From positions 58,830 to 122,829 of the forward strand of contig JAIXWI010000031.1 in the NCBI GenBank assembly GCA_027491355.1: a DNA stretch of 64,000 nt, written 5' to 3'. The position numbers and the translations under genes are program-made. Positions 1 through 9,341 of the stretch are shown here, one piece after another; position 1 is the first letter of the stretch; the number at the start of each line of letters is the position of its first letter. The notes beneath the pieces are model-generated. The model saw only the letters and a list, made by a program, of their open reading frames with translations. It was not told the origin of the DNA and did no database searches. This DNA is from Bacteroidota bacterium (GTDB lineage Bacteria; Bacteroidota; Bacteroidia; UKL13-3).

Positions 1-1159
1 GGCATTATTGAATTGGAAATTTCAGCAGAATAGCTGTAAACTTTCAAATCTCTCAACAGCTGATGATACTAGGATCATGCAAAGGGTTTTGTTAGAAAAT
101 AAACCTGAAATTGACTTAAAAAATGCGGGTACTTGTTTTAGGTTTTTAACTGCATATTATGCGCTAACTACTTCTGAAAATAAAATAATTACGGGTTCTG
201 ACAGGCTCAAAAAAAGACCAATAGCCGGCTTGGTGGATGCCTTGTTAACCATGGGTGCATCTATAGAATACTTAGAGAATGATGGATATGCACCTTTATT
301 AATTAAACCCTCAAAAATAAAATCAGACAAGACATTAAAAGTAAGCACTGAAAACAGCAGTCAATTTTTAAGTGCCCTCATTTTAATTGCGCCATTTACA
401 GACAATGTTATAGCGTTTTGGGTTGATCCAGAAAGCCGCTCCTTTTCTTATGTAAGGATGACGCTAGGGGTGTTACAATCATTTGGAATGAAATGGAGGT
501 TAAATGACAATTGTTTGTTGGTTTATCCATTGAAATCACCTCAAGATAAACCTTTCATCTTTGAAATTGAAGCCGATTGGAGTGCTGCGGCTTTTTTTTA
601 TGGCGTTCAGTCTATAGTAAAAAAAGGACAGCAATGTTTGAATGGATTACGTAAAAACAGCATACAAGGAGATGTGTTATTGGCGAAAATGGCTTCAGAC
701 TTAGGGGTTGAAACTACCTTTAACGAAAATGGAATTTGTATACAAACTTTTAAACATAATAAAATACAAAAACACATCAACTGGGATTTTTCTCAATGTC
801 CAGATTTAGCACCTGTGTTAATATTAGCCGCTGTTTTAAATGTTGAATCAGGAACGTTTATTGGATTAGACAACTTAAATTTCAAGGAAAGCCAGCGCCT
901 AAAGTTGTTGAACGATTATTTAAAATCACTGGGTGTTCAAACCAGTTTGACAACCAATACACTTGAATTTAGAAAAACTGGTCCGTTTTCTAGTTTCATT
1001 CAAATTGACACCGCACTTGATCACAGAATGGTAATGGCTGCTACATTGCTAAGTTTTGTTGTAAAATCAGTATATTTGAATGAGGTTGATTCGGTAGAAA
1101 AATCTTTTCCTGAATTTTGGGAACAAGCAAAAAAGCTAGGTTTTGCCTACCTCAACTAA
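1..1159 (+). CDS. aroA: 3-phosphoshikimate 1-carboxyvinyltransferase (EPSP synthase), 5' truncated by window edge
   Basis: Transfers the enolpyruvyl group of PEP to shikimate 3-phosphate, the sixth step of the shikimate pathway, in the cytoplasm. The frame is open to the first base of the window, so the start lies outside it; roughly the first 25-30 residues, including the conserved N-terminal Lys/Ser-Asn-Arg region, are missing. Visible family hallmarks are NAGTCFRFLTA near the start (matching the NaGTa-R-lt block), DWSAAAFFYG in the middle, CPDLAPVLILAA with the catalytic Asp, and DHRMVMAA near the C-terminus. The stop codon directly abuts the ATG of aroC, so the two genes are almost certainly cotranscribed and translationally coupled. 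The TTG at position 8 is an internal codon, not the real start. Confidence 0.95.
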   Translation, partial: ALLNWKFQQNSCKLSNLSTADDTRIMQRVLLENKPEIDLKNAGTCFRFLTAYYALTTSENKIITGSDRLKKRPIAGLVDALLTMGASIEYLENDGYAPLLIKPSKIKSDKTLKVSTENSSQFLSALILIAPFTDNVIAFWVDPESRSFSYVRMTLGVLQSFGMKWRLNDNCLLVYPLKSPQDKPFIFEIEADWSAAAFFYGVQSIVKKGQQCLNGLRKNSIQGDVLLAKMASDLGVETTFNENGICIQTFKHNKIQKHINWDFSQCPDLAPVLILAAVLNVESGTFIGLDNLNFKESQRLKLLNDYLKSLGVQTSLTTNTLEFRKTGPFSSFIQIDTALDHRMVMAATLLSFVVKSVYLNEVDSVEKSFPEFWEQAKKLGFAYLN

Positions 1160-2266
1160 ATGACAATGGCAGGAAATTCGTTTGGAGATATTTTTAAAAT
1201 TACCAGTTTTGGAGAAAGTCATGGCAAATCAATAGGTGTTGTTATTGATGGCTGTCCTGCAGGTTTAGCCATTGATTTGAATCATATTCAATTTGAATTG
1301 GATCAGAGAAAGCCAGCTACATACACTGGTGCAAGCTCCAGAAAAGAAGATCAAAACTTTGAAATTTTAAGTGGCGTCTTTGAAGGTAAAACAATTGGTA
1401 CACCAATTTGTATGGTTGTATACAATAAAGACCAAAAGTCTGATGACTACAATCACTTAGAAACAGTTTTCAGGCCTTCACATGCAGACTATACTTATTT
1501 TGCAAAGTATGGAATTAGAGACCATAGGGGAGGTGGACGTCAGTCTGCTAGAGAAACAGTTGCAAGGGTATTAGCGGGTGCAATAGCCAAGCAAATATTA
1601 AAAACATATGGAATTTCAATCAACGCTTTGGTTACTCAAATAGGAGAGGTCTGTTTTGATGCTCCAATTTTGGAGGAGCATCTGTTGTTTTCAACTCAAA
1701 ATGAACTAAAAACTGCAGATGAAATTACCAAAGTGAATATGCAAGCTTCCATAGAAAATGCTTTAAAAACAGGAGACTCTTTGGGAGGTGTTATAACTTG
1801 TATATGTATGGGTGTTCCTGCCGGAATTGGAGAGCCAGTTTTTGATAAGTTACACGCAGTTTTGGGCCAAGCCATGTTGAGTATCAATGCGGTAAAAGGA
1901 TTTGAAATTGGAAGTGGATTTGCGGGAGCATCAATGAAGGGTTCTGCTCACAATGATTTATTTGAGTTTAAAGATGGAAAAATTGCTACTCAAACCAATT
2001 TTAGTGGCGGAATACAAGGAGGAATTTCAAATGGAGCGCCAATTGAAATGAAAATTGCATTTAAGCCTGTTTCAAGCATTGCACAGCCCCAACAAACAAT
2101 TAACAACATCAATGAGCATGTCTCTTTAAGTATCAAAGGCAGGCATGATGCTTGTGTGCTTCCAAGGGCTGTAGTTATTGTGGAGGCAATGGCTGCATTA
2201 ACAATCTTAGATTTTATACTTAAAAATAATAGCAGTCGTTTGCAACCTTTCGACACTAAAAATTGA
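1160..2266 (+). CDS. aroC: chorismate synthase
   Basis: Converts 5-enolpyruvylshikimate 3-phosphate to chorismate using reduced FMN, the last step of the shikimate pathway. The sequence shows MAGNSFG followed by the ITSFGESHG block, RPSHADYTY, GGGRQSARET and a C-terminal RHDACVLPRAVVIVEAM block, all typical of AroC; 368 residues is the usual length. Two ATGs are possible, at 1160 and at 1166; the second gives the canonical MAGNSFG N-terminus, while the first touches the aroA stop (TAA-ATG) and fits translational coupling. It follows aroA directly, so both final steps of chorismate synthesis sit in one transcript. A 25-base gap separates it from the secreted protease. Confidence 0.97.
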   Translation: MTMAGNSFGDIFKITSFGESHGKSIGVVIDGCPAGLAIDLNHIQFELDQRKPATYTGASSRKEDQNFEILSGVFEGKTIGTPICMVVYNKDQKSDDYNHLETVFRPSHADYTYFAKYGIRDHRGGGRQSARETVARVLAGAIAKQILKTYGISINALVTQIGEVCFDAPILEEHLLFSTQNELKTADEITKVNMQASIENALKTGDSLGGVITCICMGVPAGIGEPVFDKLHAVLGQAMLSINAVKGFEIGSGFAGASMKGSAHNDLFEFKDGKIATQTNFSGGIQGGISNGAPIEMKIAFKPVSSIAQPQQTINNINEHVSLSIKGRHDACVLPRAVVIVEAMAALTILDFILKNNSSRLQPFDTKN

Positions 2267-2291
2267 TTTATCTATACTGAATAACACGAAG

Positions 2292-4121
2292 ATGAAAAAA
2301 ACAATCAGCTTATTTTTCTTAATGGTATGTATACTATGCCTCAATGCTCAAAATAGAGTTCCTTGTTTAACCGACGAGGCACTCAAAGCAATGCAGGCAA
2401 TAGATCCATCTTTAAAGCAAGCACAAATTGATGCGGATCATAAAATCAGTAATCTTCAATTTGCCTCTGAAAAAGCTATCAGCGTAAAGTATATTCCAGT
2501 AGTTTTTCATGTCATTCACAAGTGGGGTGCAGAAAATATTTCGCAAGCACAAATACAAGATGCCATTAGAGCACTCAATGATGATTTCAGAAGAGTGACA
2601 GGAACAAATGGTGCAAAATCAACTGATCCATCAGCTGTTGACATGCAGTATGAATTCAGATTGGCCCAATTTGATCCCAATGGAAAACCTACAAATGGAG
2701 TCAATAGAGTTTACAGTATGCTTACTGACAATGCCAGAGACAATGCAAAAGCTTTGTCTTATTGGGATGCAAAAAAATACTACAATGTTTGGGTTGTAAA
2801 CAATATTCAAAATACATTTGGTTCTTCTGGTATAGTTTTAGGCTATGCTCAATTCCCGTTCATGCTTTCAAGAAGACCCAATACAGATGGTGTTGTAATG
2901 TGCGCCAATCAGGTTGGTACCATTGAAGTTGGTGCTACTGATAACCAAATGGGTAGAACTTTTACGCATGAAACTGGACATTGGATTGGTTTGTATCATA
3001 CTTTCCAAGATGGTTGTGCTGGATTAACACCAAGCACCTGTGCCACAGAGGGTGATTTGGTATGTGATACTCCTCCATTAGCAGATGCTAGTTATGGATG
3101 TCAAACTACCCGTGAATCTTGTAATCCAGGAACTTTAGCCATGATTAAAAATTACATGGATTATTCCGATGGTTCATGTATGGATTTGTTTACTGCAGGC
3201 CAGAAATCAAGATCAGATGCTACCATGATTTCATTCAGATCTATTGTTTACAGTGCATCAAATACTTTAGCTGCTGGAATAAATACATCAGGAAACTATG
3301 TTCCACTCAACGCATCAACATTGAAAGCTCCTTATAAATGTGGGTTTAATATTGGTGATTTTGCTAAAGATGGATGGAAATATGAGAATTACACAAGTCC
3401 TGGCGACAGTGGATGGAAAGAATCAACCAAAGCTGCATATGAAGGGAATGGTGCCATTTGTGCAAGAAATATTTTGCATGTAAGATTGAACAATAGAAAT
3501 GCTTTCGTTTCCCCTAGCATCGATATTACCAGTTTATCTAATCCAAGACTAAGTTTTATGCTTGCTTATGCAAAGAGAATTGGTGCAAGCAATGACAGAA
3601 TTAAAGTATACATCTCTAACAATTATGGAAGAACAGAAGAACTACTTACAACATTAACTACTTCAGACATGGCAACTGGTTTAACTTCATCTTCAGAGTT
3701 TGTACCAAGTGTTGATGAATGGAAATCTTTCAAATTAGATTTGAGTGCTTATAAAACTTATAACAACTGTCAAATTCGTTTTGAACTGACATCGCTCAGA
3801 GGTAATAATATATACATCGATAATTTTGATTTAGGTGATGCCACATCAATTTCTTCTAATTCGCTCAATCAAGTGTCTTTTAGTTTGTTCCCAAATCCAG
3901 CCAATGAAAAGTTAGCAGTGGTATTCAACAATCCAATTGCGAGTGAATTTGATATTGCCATTTATTCAATTGATGGTTCGCTCATTATGAACAAAAATTA
4001 TACTGTACATGCTGTATCTCAGCAAATTGATTTGAACATAGGAGAACTCAAATCTGGTGTTTATCTCATTGAAATAAAAACAGACAAAGGCAATCAAACA
4101 AAGAGATTTATAAAAAATTAA
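2292..4121 (+). CDS. secreted M43 (pappalysin-like) zinc metalloprotease with T9SS sorting domain
   Basis: Predicted extracellular zinc endopeptidase. A signal peptide (about residues 1-19, ending at LNAQ) targets it to the Sec system. The zinc site is H226-E227-x-x-H230-x-x-G-x-x-H236, the HExxHxxGxxH pattern of metzincins, followed about 60 residues on by a Met-turn in NYMDYSDGSCM, as in family M43. A middle region (about 340-500) looks like a beta-rich domain of the MAM/adhesion kind. The last 80 residues carry SLFPNPANEKL and end SGVYLIEI...KRFIKN, a type A T9SS C-terminal sorting domain, so the mature protein should cross the outer membrane through T9SS and be cleaved or anchored there. 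It stands alone between aroC and a strong terminator. The substrate cannot be told. Confidence 0.9.
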   Translation: MKKTISLFFLMVCILCLNAQNRVPCLTDEALKAMQAIDPSLKQAQIDADHKISNLQFASEKAISVKYIPVVFHVIHKWGAENISQAQIQDAIRALNDDFRRVTGTNGAKSTDPSAVDMQYEFRLAQFDPNGKPTNGVNRVYSMLTDNARDNAKALSYWDAKKYYNVWVVNNIQNTFGSSGIVLGYAQFPFMLSRRPNTDGVVMCANQVGTIEVGATDNQMGRTFTHETGHWIGLYHTFQDGCAGLTPSTCATEGDLVCDTPPLADASYGCQTTRESCNPGTLAMIKNYMDYSDGSCMDLFTAGQKSRSDATMISFRSIVYSASNTLAAGINTSGNYVPLNASTLKAPYKCGFNIGDFAKDGWKYENYTSPGDSGWKESTKAAYEGNGAICARNILHVRLNNRNAFVSPSIDITSLSNPRLSFMLAYAKRIGASNDRIKVYISNNYGRTEELLTTLTTSDMATGLTSSSEFVPSVDEWKSFKLDLSAYKTYNNCQIRFELTSLRGNNIYIDNFDLGDATSISSNSLNQVSFSLFPNPANEKLAVVFNNPIASEFDIAIYSIDGSLIMNKNYTVHAVSQQIDLNIGELKSGVYLIEIKTDKGNQTKRFIKN

Positions 4122-4152
4122 AAAAAGGGATTCATTCATGAATCCCTTTTTT
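4121..4152 (+). terminator. rho-independent terminator after the M43 protease gene
   Basis: A perfect dyad of 15 base pairs (4121-4135 with 4138-4152) runs from A6 GGGATTCAT to ATGAATCCC T6. It begins on the last base of the protease stop codon. The A-run on one side and T-run on the other make it usable in either direction, though only the plus-strand gene ends here. Confidence 0.85.
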
Positions 4153-4301
4153 GTAGAATAAAATTGACAATTGAATGTGATGGCATGCTGATTCATTGGT
4201 ACATTCAGGTTTTTATTCATAGATTGCAGAAATGTTTTGAAATCTCGGAACTTGTAATTGATTTGCAAATAAGAGAACATGAACACATTAATTGAATACA
4301 A

Positions 4302-6713
4302 ATGACCAAAAACCTAGTAATTGTAGAATCACCGGCCAAAGCCAAAACAATAGAAAAATTCTTAGGTAAAGACTTTACTGTTAAATCGTGTTTTGGACAT
4401 ATCAGGGATTTGGCAAAAGGTGATGCAGCAATTGACATTGCTAATAATTTTACACCTTCTTATGAAGTAAGTGACGACAAAAAAGCAATCGTAGCTGAGT
4501 TAAAAAAACTCTCAAAAGAAGCTGAAATGGTATGGTTGGCATCCGATGAAGACCGAGAAGGAGAAGCCATTAGCTGGCATTTGAGCGAGGTATTAAAGTT
4601 AGATGAAAGTAAAACCAAAAGAATTGTATTTCATGAAATTACTAAGCCTGCAATACTAAAAGCAATAGAAAACCCAAGAACCATTGACCATAATTTGGTA
4701 GATGCCCAACAAGCAAGGCGTGTACTAGACCGTTTAGTAGGTTTTGAACTTTCACCAGTTCTATGGAAAAAAGTCAAAGCCAATTTATCTGCAGGCAGGG
4801 TTCAATCTGTAGCTGTAAAACTCATTGTAGACAGAGAGCGTGAAATTAATCAGTTTCAATCACAGTCTGCATTCAGGATATTAGCAAGTTTCAATGTTGG
4901 TGGCAAAGTCATGGAAGCTGAATTGGGCAAAAGATTTGATGCTGAAGCAGAAGCCTATCAGTTTTTAGAAAAATGCAAATCAGCTCAATTTACCATCAAA
5001 AATTTAGAAGTTAAACCAACTGAAAAATCTCCTGCTGCTCCTTTTACAACTTCTACGCTGCAACAAGAAGCAAGTAGGAAGCTTGGCTATGGGGTTAGTA
5101 CTACTATGAGCATTGCCCAAAAGCTATACGAGCATGGACATATAACTTATATGAGAACTGACAGTGTCAATTTATCTGAATTGGCTATTGGTGCTGCTAA
5201 AAATCATATTGTAAGTAACTTTGGAGAAGCCTACAGCAGGCCTATGCGTTATTCAACCAAGAATGAAAGTGCACAAGAAGCTCACGAAGCAATTAGGCCA
5301 ACCTATTTTGAACATCAAGAAATAGAAGGTACCAGCCAAGAAAAACGTTTGTACGACCTAATTTACAAAAGAGCAATCGCCTCACAAATGGCCAAAGCCA
5401 AGATTGAAAAAACAATTGCACAAATTGAAATTTCAGGTTTGAGCGATATGTTAATAGCTACCGGAGAAGTGCTTAAATTTGATGGTTTTCTTAAGGTTTA
5501 CCTTGAAAGTACAGATGATGAATCTGAAGATGACAACAGTAAAATGTTACCCCCATTGCATATAGGAGAACAATTGCAGTTTATGCAAATGGAGGCGGTT
5601 CAAAGATATTCAAGACCATCTGCCCGGTATACTGAAGCAAGTTTGGTTAAAAAAATGGAAGAATTAGGTATTGGTAGACCTTCAACTTATGCTCCAACCA
5701 TTTCAACCATCCAGAAAAGAGGATATGTTTCAAAAGAAGACAGAGAAGGCAAAGACAGACAATTTACACAGCTGATACTCTCCCAATCAGCAATTACTAA
5801 AGAAATTAAATCCGAGAAATTTGGAAGTGAAAAATCTAAATTGTTTCCGAGTGACATTGGAATGCTTGTCACAGATTTTTTAAGTAAACATTTTGACCAA
5901 ATTATGGATTTTGGTTTTACTGCCAGTGTTGAAAGTGAGTTCGATAAAATTGCTCAAGGTCAACTGAAATGGAATAAAATGATTGAAAAATTTTATGGTC
6001 CTTTTCATATTGGAGTAACCAAAACCAGCGAAACCGCTGAGAGACAAAACGCTGAGAGAGCTTTAGGTATAGACCCTGAATCTGGACTTCCTGTATTTGT
6101 TAGAGTAGGTCGTTTTGGTCCATTTGCTCAAATAGGTGAAGCCAAAGAGGATGCAAAAGAAAAACCAAAGTATGCAAGTCTCAGAACAGGACAATTAATA
6201 GAAACCATTACTTTAGATGAGGCTTTAGATTTGTTCAAGTTGCCAAGAGTTTTAGGTGTATTTGAAGAAAAAGAAGTAAAGGCTGCTATTGGCAGATTTG
6301 GTCCTTATTTGATGCACAATAGCAAATTTATTTCTATTCCCAAAACAGATGATGTTTTTGAAATTTCAATTGATAGAGCAATTGAATTGATTGAAACTAA
6401 ACGCATAGCCGATGCTAATAAATTAATCAAAGCTTTTCCAGAAGATGAAACCATCAAAATTCTCAATGGCAGATGGGGACCATATATTGGTGTAGGAAAA
6501 GACAATTTTAAAATTCCTAAGTCTGAAAACATTCAAGAATTGACTTTTGAAAAAGTAATGGCAATCATAGAAAAGGATCCTAAGGGTGCTAAAATGCTTG
6601 CTTCAAGAAACAATACCGAGAAAGTTACACCCGTAAAAAAAACAGCTGCAAAAAAAGCGCCAAAAAAATCAGCTCCTAAAAAGACAGCACCAAAAAAAAC
6701 ATCTAAAAAGTAA
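4302..6713 (+). CDS. topA: DNA topoisomerase I (type IA)
   Basis: Relaxes negatively supercoiled DNA by passing one strand through a transient single-strand break. The N-terminus has the TOPRIM domain (LVIVESPAKAKTIEKFLG, then acidic D82-E83-D84-R85-E86-G87-E88). The catalytic tyrosine is Y283 in ITYMRTDS. Several C-terminal repeats (FGPFAQIG, FGPYLMHN, WGPYIGVG) replace the cysteine-type zinc fingers of the enterobacterial enzyme, as is usual in Bacteroidota. The last 27 or so residues are nearly all Lys, Ala, Pro and Thr in a repeated KKxAPKK pattern resembling histone H1 tails, probably a non-specific DNA-binding tail. At 803 residues it is of family length. The next gene starts 2 bases after its stop. 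Confidence 0.97.
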   Translation: MTKNLVIVESPAKAKTIEKFLGKDFTVKSCFGHIRDLAKGDAAIDIANNFTPSYEVSDDKKAIVAELKKLSKEAEMVWLASDEDREGEAISWHLSEVLKLDESKTKRIVFHEITKPAILKAIENPRTIDHNLVDAQQARRVLDRLVGFELSPVLWKKVKANLSAGRVQSVAVKLIVDREREINQFQSQSAFRILASFNVGGKVMEAELGKRFDAEAEAYQFLEKCKSAQFTIKNLEVKPTEKSPAAPFTTSTLQQEASRKLGYGVSTTMSIAQKLYEHGHITYMRTDSVNLSELAIGAAKNHIVSNFGEAYSRPMRYSTKNESAQEAHEAIRPTYFEHQEIEGTSQEKRLYDLIYKRAIASQMAKAKIEKTIAQIEISGLSDMLIATGEVLKFDGFLKVYLESTDDESEDDNSKMLPPLHIGEQLQFMQMEAVQRYSRPSARYTEASLVKKMEELGIGRPSTYAPTISTIQKRGYVSKEDREGKDRQFTQLILSQSAITKEIKSEKFGSEKSKLFPSDIGMLVTDFLSKHFDQIMDFGFTASVESEFDKIAQGQLKWNKMIEKFYGPFHIGVTKTSETAERQNAERALGIDPESGLPVFVRVGRFGPFAQIGEAKEDAKEKPKYASLRTGQLIETITLDEALDLFKLPRVLGVFEEKEVKAAIGRFGPYLMHNSKFISIPKTDDVFEISIDRAIELIETKRIADANKLIKAFPEDETIKILNGRWGPYIGVGKDNFKIPKSENIQELTFEKVMAIIEKDPKGAKMLASRNNTEKVTPVKKTAAKKAPKKSAPKKTAPKKTSKK

Positions 6714-6715
6714 AC

Positions 6716-7666
6716 ATGCTTTCGGATTCGGAATTAAAGTCTTTGGTTGTTTTGTTGGATGATGACGATCCTGAGGTTGTGGGTTTAATAGAGCAAAAAA
6801 TTATGTCTATCGGAACAGCAATGATTCCAGTTTTAGAGAATGAATGGACATTGATTAGTGATATTCAACACCAACAAAAAGTTGAGAATATTATTCACAA
6901 AATTCATTTTCAATCGCTCAAAATTGAACTCAAACATTGGATTGATTCAGAAAAACAAGACCTCTTTGAAGGTTGTTTTTTAATTGCTAGATATAAATTC
7001 CCTGCTTTAAACAGCGATGAAATCAAACAGGCAATTGAGAAATTAAAAATGGATGCATGGTTAGAAATGCACTATGATTTGAGTCCCTATGAAAAAGTGA
7101 AGATACTCAATTATGTTTTCTATCAAATTCATGGATTTAGAGGGAATACAGCTGCTTATCATGATCCTAAAAACTCTTTCATAAACCAGGTTTTGGAGAG
7201 TAAACAAGGTAGTCCAATTTTGTTGGCGGTTATCTATATGCTCATCGCACAAAAATTAAACCTGCCAGTTTTTGGGGTCAATTTACCTCAACATTTTGTT
7301 TTGGCATACATGGACAGTGTAGTTTCAGGAAATTTAGATGCATTGTACAACCATCCAGGTGTAAATGAGTCTTATAAAAAAGGAAATGTACTTTTTTACA
7401 TCAATGCGTTTAATCAGGGTGCAATATTTTCAAAAGCAAATTTAGATCAGTTTTTAAAGCAAATCAATATAGAACCCAACCCAGAATTCTTTAAACCTTG
7501 TTCTAACTTAGAAATACTTAAAAGGATATTGAGAAATTTAAGTGCATCTTATGAAAAAATGAACAAGCTACAATCTAAAAATGAGATACAAGAACTCCTA
7601 TTATTGCTGGGGGAACCACCAATCAATAGCTTTACAGATTTGTCATCAGAATTTGGCGACGACTAA
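6716..7666 (+). CDS. SirB1-type transglutaminase-like protein
   Basis: The central block (about residues 120-210) with YHDPKNSFINQVLESKQGSPILLAVIYM followed by LNLPVFGVNLPQHFVLAY matches the SirB1/transglutaminase-like superfamily (YchA-type proteins). The residues expected for a Cys-His-Asp triad are not all present: the position usually held by cysteine is not obvious, while the His in PQHFVLAY is kept. The first 90 residues look helical and could be a HEAT-like or linker region. Function is unknown for the family. It starts 2 bases after topA, so it is likely cotranscribed, and its stop codon abuts the stop of the opposing rng gene with no base between them. Confidence 0.7.
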   Translation: MLSDSELKSLVVLLDDDDPEVVGLIEQKIMSIGTAMIPVLENEWTLISDIQHQQKVENIIHKIHFQSLKIELKHWIDSEKQDLFEGCFLIARYKFPALNSDEIKQAIEKLKMDAWLEMHYDLSPYEKVKILNYVFYQIHGFRGNTAAYHDPKNSFINQVLESKQGSPILLAVIYMLIAQKLNLPVFGVNLPQHFVLAYMDSVVSGNLDALYNHPGVNESYKKGNVLFYINAFNQGAIFSKANLDQFLKQINIEPNPEFFKPCSNLEILKRILRNLSASYEKMNKLQSKNEIQELLLLLGEPPINSFTDLSSEFGDD

Positions 7667-9220
7667 TTACAATTGAATTTCCTCTTGTTCGTGGTTTAGA
7701 AACCTGGATTGTACCAAATGCAACGAAGCGCTTGAATTGATTTTAACCCATTGTTTGTATTTTAAAAACCACTTGATACGAGGGGAGTAAATACCTTTAG
7801 TTAAAAATGCTGCGATAAATGGATGTACTTCAAGAGTAATTCCTTTGAGGTGTAAATTGTTTAATAAATAAGCAAGCTTATTTTCAATTTCTTCAGCAAT
7901 GTTTACACTTGACTGAATTTCTCCAGTTCCAGCGCAAGATGGACATTTTTCCATTACTTCTACAGCCATTTCTGGTCTGACACGCTGCCTAGTTATCTGA
8001 ATCAATCCAAAAGGACTCATTGGCAAAATTTTGTGTTTTGCTCGGTCCGATTTCATGGCTAATTTCAGCTTCTCATAAACTTCTTTGCGGTTCGAGGCAT
8101 TTTTTAAATCAATTAAATCTATGACTATGATGCCGCCCATATCTCTTAATCGGAGTTGTCTGGCTATTTCCTCTACAGCTTCTAAGTTAACTTTGAGCGC
8201 GTTTTCTTCTTGGTTTTCGCCTTTATTTGCAATGTTTCCAGAATTGACATCTATGACATGCAAAGCCTCAGTATGTTCTATAATTAAATAGGAACCACCC
8301 ATGAAGTTCACCTCTTTCCCAAAACTTGTTTTGATTTGTTTGTCTATACCAAAATGCTCGTACATGGGAGTTTTACCGCTGTACAGTTTAACTATAGATG
8401 CCAGTTCAGGCGATTTATCATTCAGGTAGTTTTTTATTTTGGCATGAAGGAATTTGTCATTTAAATGAATCCCAATAAATTCATCATTTACCAAATCCCT
8501 TACAATGGTCAAAGTGCGGTCATTTTCACCCAATACTTTTTGCGGTGGATTGGCATCTATCAATTGAGAGCAAAGTCCATTCCACTTAGTCAATAGATCT
8601 TTGAGGTCGTTTTGTAGATCTTCCTCGCTAATACCTTCAGAATTTGTACGAATAATGATACCAAAATTCTCAGGTTTTATTGCAGCAACAGCATCTTTTA
8701 AACGTCTTCTTTCTTCGTTTTTAGCAATTTTCTTAGAAATGCTAATGCTTTTATCAAATGGTATCAACACCAAAAAACGTCCAGCTAAAGATATTTCTGC
8801 GCTCAATCTTGGGCCTTTATTAGATATAGGTTCTTTGCTTACTTGAACCAAAACTTGTTGGTTGCGTTTTAGCAACTCATTAATCTTGCCTGATTTTTGA
8901 ATATCACCCTCTAAATGTTCTTTGGTAATTAAAAAATTTGCTGGTTTGTCATTTCTGAGCATTTTTACAAATTTAACCAATGATTGAACTTGAGGTCCTA
9001 AATCGAGGTAATGAAGAAAGGCATCTTTTTCGTGTCCAACGTCTATAAAGGCAGCGTTGAGTCCTGGCATAATTTTACCAACTGTTCCAAAAAAAACGTC
9101 ACCAACTTGGTATTGTGTATTTTCAGTTTCGTGGTGAAGTTCAATTAACTTCTTATTTTTTAATAAAGCAATATCTATTCCTCCCGAAGGGCTTGAATTG
9201 ATGATTAATTCGTAATTCAA
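7667..9220 (-). CDS. rng: ribonuclease E/G family endoribonuclease
   Basis: Single-strand endoribonuclease acting in rRNA maturation and mRNA decay. It has an N-terminal S1 RNA-binding domain (VGDVFFGTVGKIMPGLNAAFIDVG), the catalytic metal-binding aspartates in HVIDVNSGN and IVIDLIDLKN, and the zinc-link CPSCAGTG near the C-terminus. About 517 residues matches the short RNase G form without an E-type degradosome tail. I place the start at a TTG (9218-9220) giving MNYELIINSSPSG, because homologues start this way; the frame stays open to 9313, but those 31 extra residues coincide with two inverted repeats and look like leader RNA. It is the last gene of a HU-TPR-basic protein-rng run. Confidence 0.92.
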   Translation of the reverse strand: MNYELIINSSPSGGIDIALLKNKKLIELHHETENTQYQVGDVFFGTVGKIMPGLNAAFIDVGHEKDAFLHYLDLGPQVQSLVKFVKMLRNDKPANFLITKEHLEGDIQKSGKINELLKRNQQVLVQVSKEPISNKGPRLSAEISLAGRFLVLIPFDKSISISKKIAKNEERRRLKDAVAAIKPENFGIIIRTNSEGISEEDLQNDLKDLLTKWNGLCSQLIDANPPQKVLGENDRTLTIVRDLVNDEFIGIHLNDKFLHAKIKNYLNDKSPELASIVKLYSGKTPMYEHFGIDKQIKTSFGKEVNFMGGSYLIIEHTEALHVIDVNSGNIANKGENQEENALKVNLEAVEEIARQLRLRDMGGIIVIDLIDLKNASNRKEVYEKLKLAMKSDRAKHKILPMSPFGLIQITRQRVRPEMAVEVMEKCPSCAGTGEIQSSVNIAEEIENKLAYLLNNLHLKGITLEVHPFIAAFLTKGIYSPRIKWFLKYKQWVKINSSASLHLVQSRFLNHEQEEIQL

Positions 9221-9236
9221 ATCTAAAAAAAATTGT

Positions 9237-9248
9237 GCTGCATGCAGC
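9237..9248. repeat. 12-bp palindrome in the rng leader
   Basis: GCTGCATGCAGC is a perfect palindrome 17-28 bases upstream of the proposed rng TTG start. On the rng strand it is followed within 5 bases by a run of eight T (complement of 9225-9232), so it resembles a weak terminator or attenuator just ahead of the gene. An ATG inside the palindrome opens a 6-codon frame that stops 2 bases before the TTG. Confidence 0.6.
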
Positions 9249-9303
9249 GTGAATATTGAGGGAGGGAGATAGGTAAAATAACTTGAGAGTGGGTGAAGTA
9301 TTG

Positions 9304-9334
9304 GCTGTACCAATTGCGAAACAATTGGTACAGC
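9304..9334. repeat. perfect 13-bp inverted repeat between the basic-protein gene and rng
   Basis: GCTGTACCAATTG (9304-9316), a five-base loop, and CAATTGGTACAGC (9322-9334) form an unbroken stem. It begins 7 bases after the stop codon of the 29-residue gene and lies about 84 bases upstream of the proposed rng start. There is no T-run on the rng strand after it, so it is not a classical terminator; an mRNA processing or stabilising hairpin in the rng 5' leader is the more likely role. Confidence 0.75.
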
Positions 9335-9341
9335 AATTTAA

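Noticed and set aside
3966..4301. 111-codon minus-strand frame spanning the M43 protease 3' end
   Set aside because: It runs through the 15-bp terminator hairpin and the T9SS sorting domain coding region; no signal or domain.
9221..9313. N-terminal extension of rng of 31 residues
   Set aside because: The extra sequence lacks similarity to RNase G, starts within a perfect hairpin and ignores the canonical MN-ELIIN start; treated as leader.
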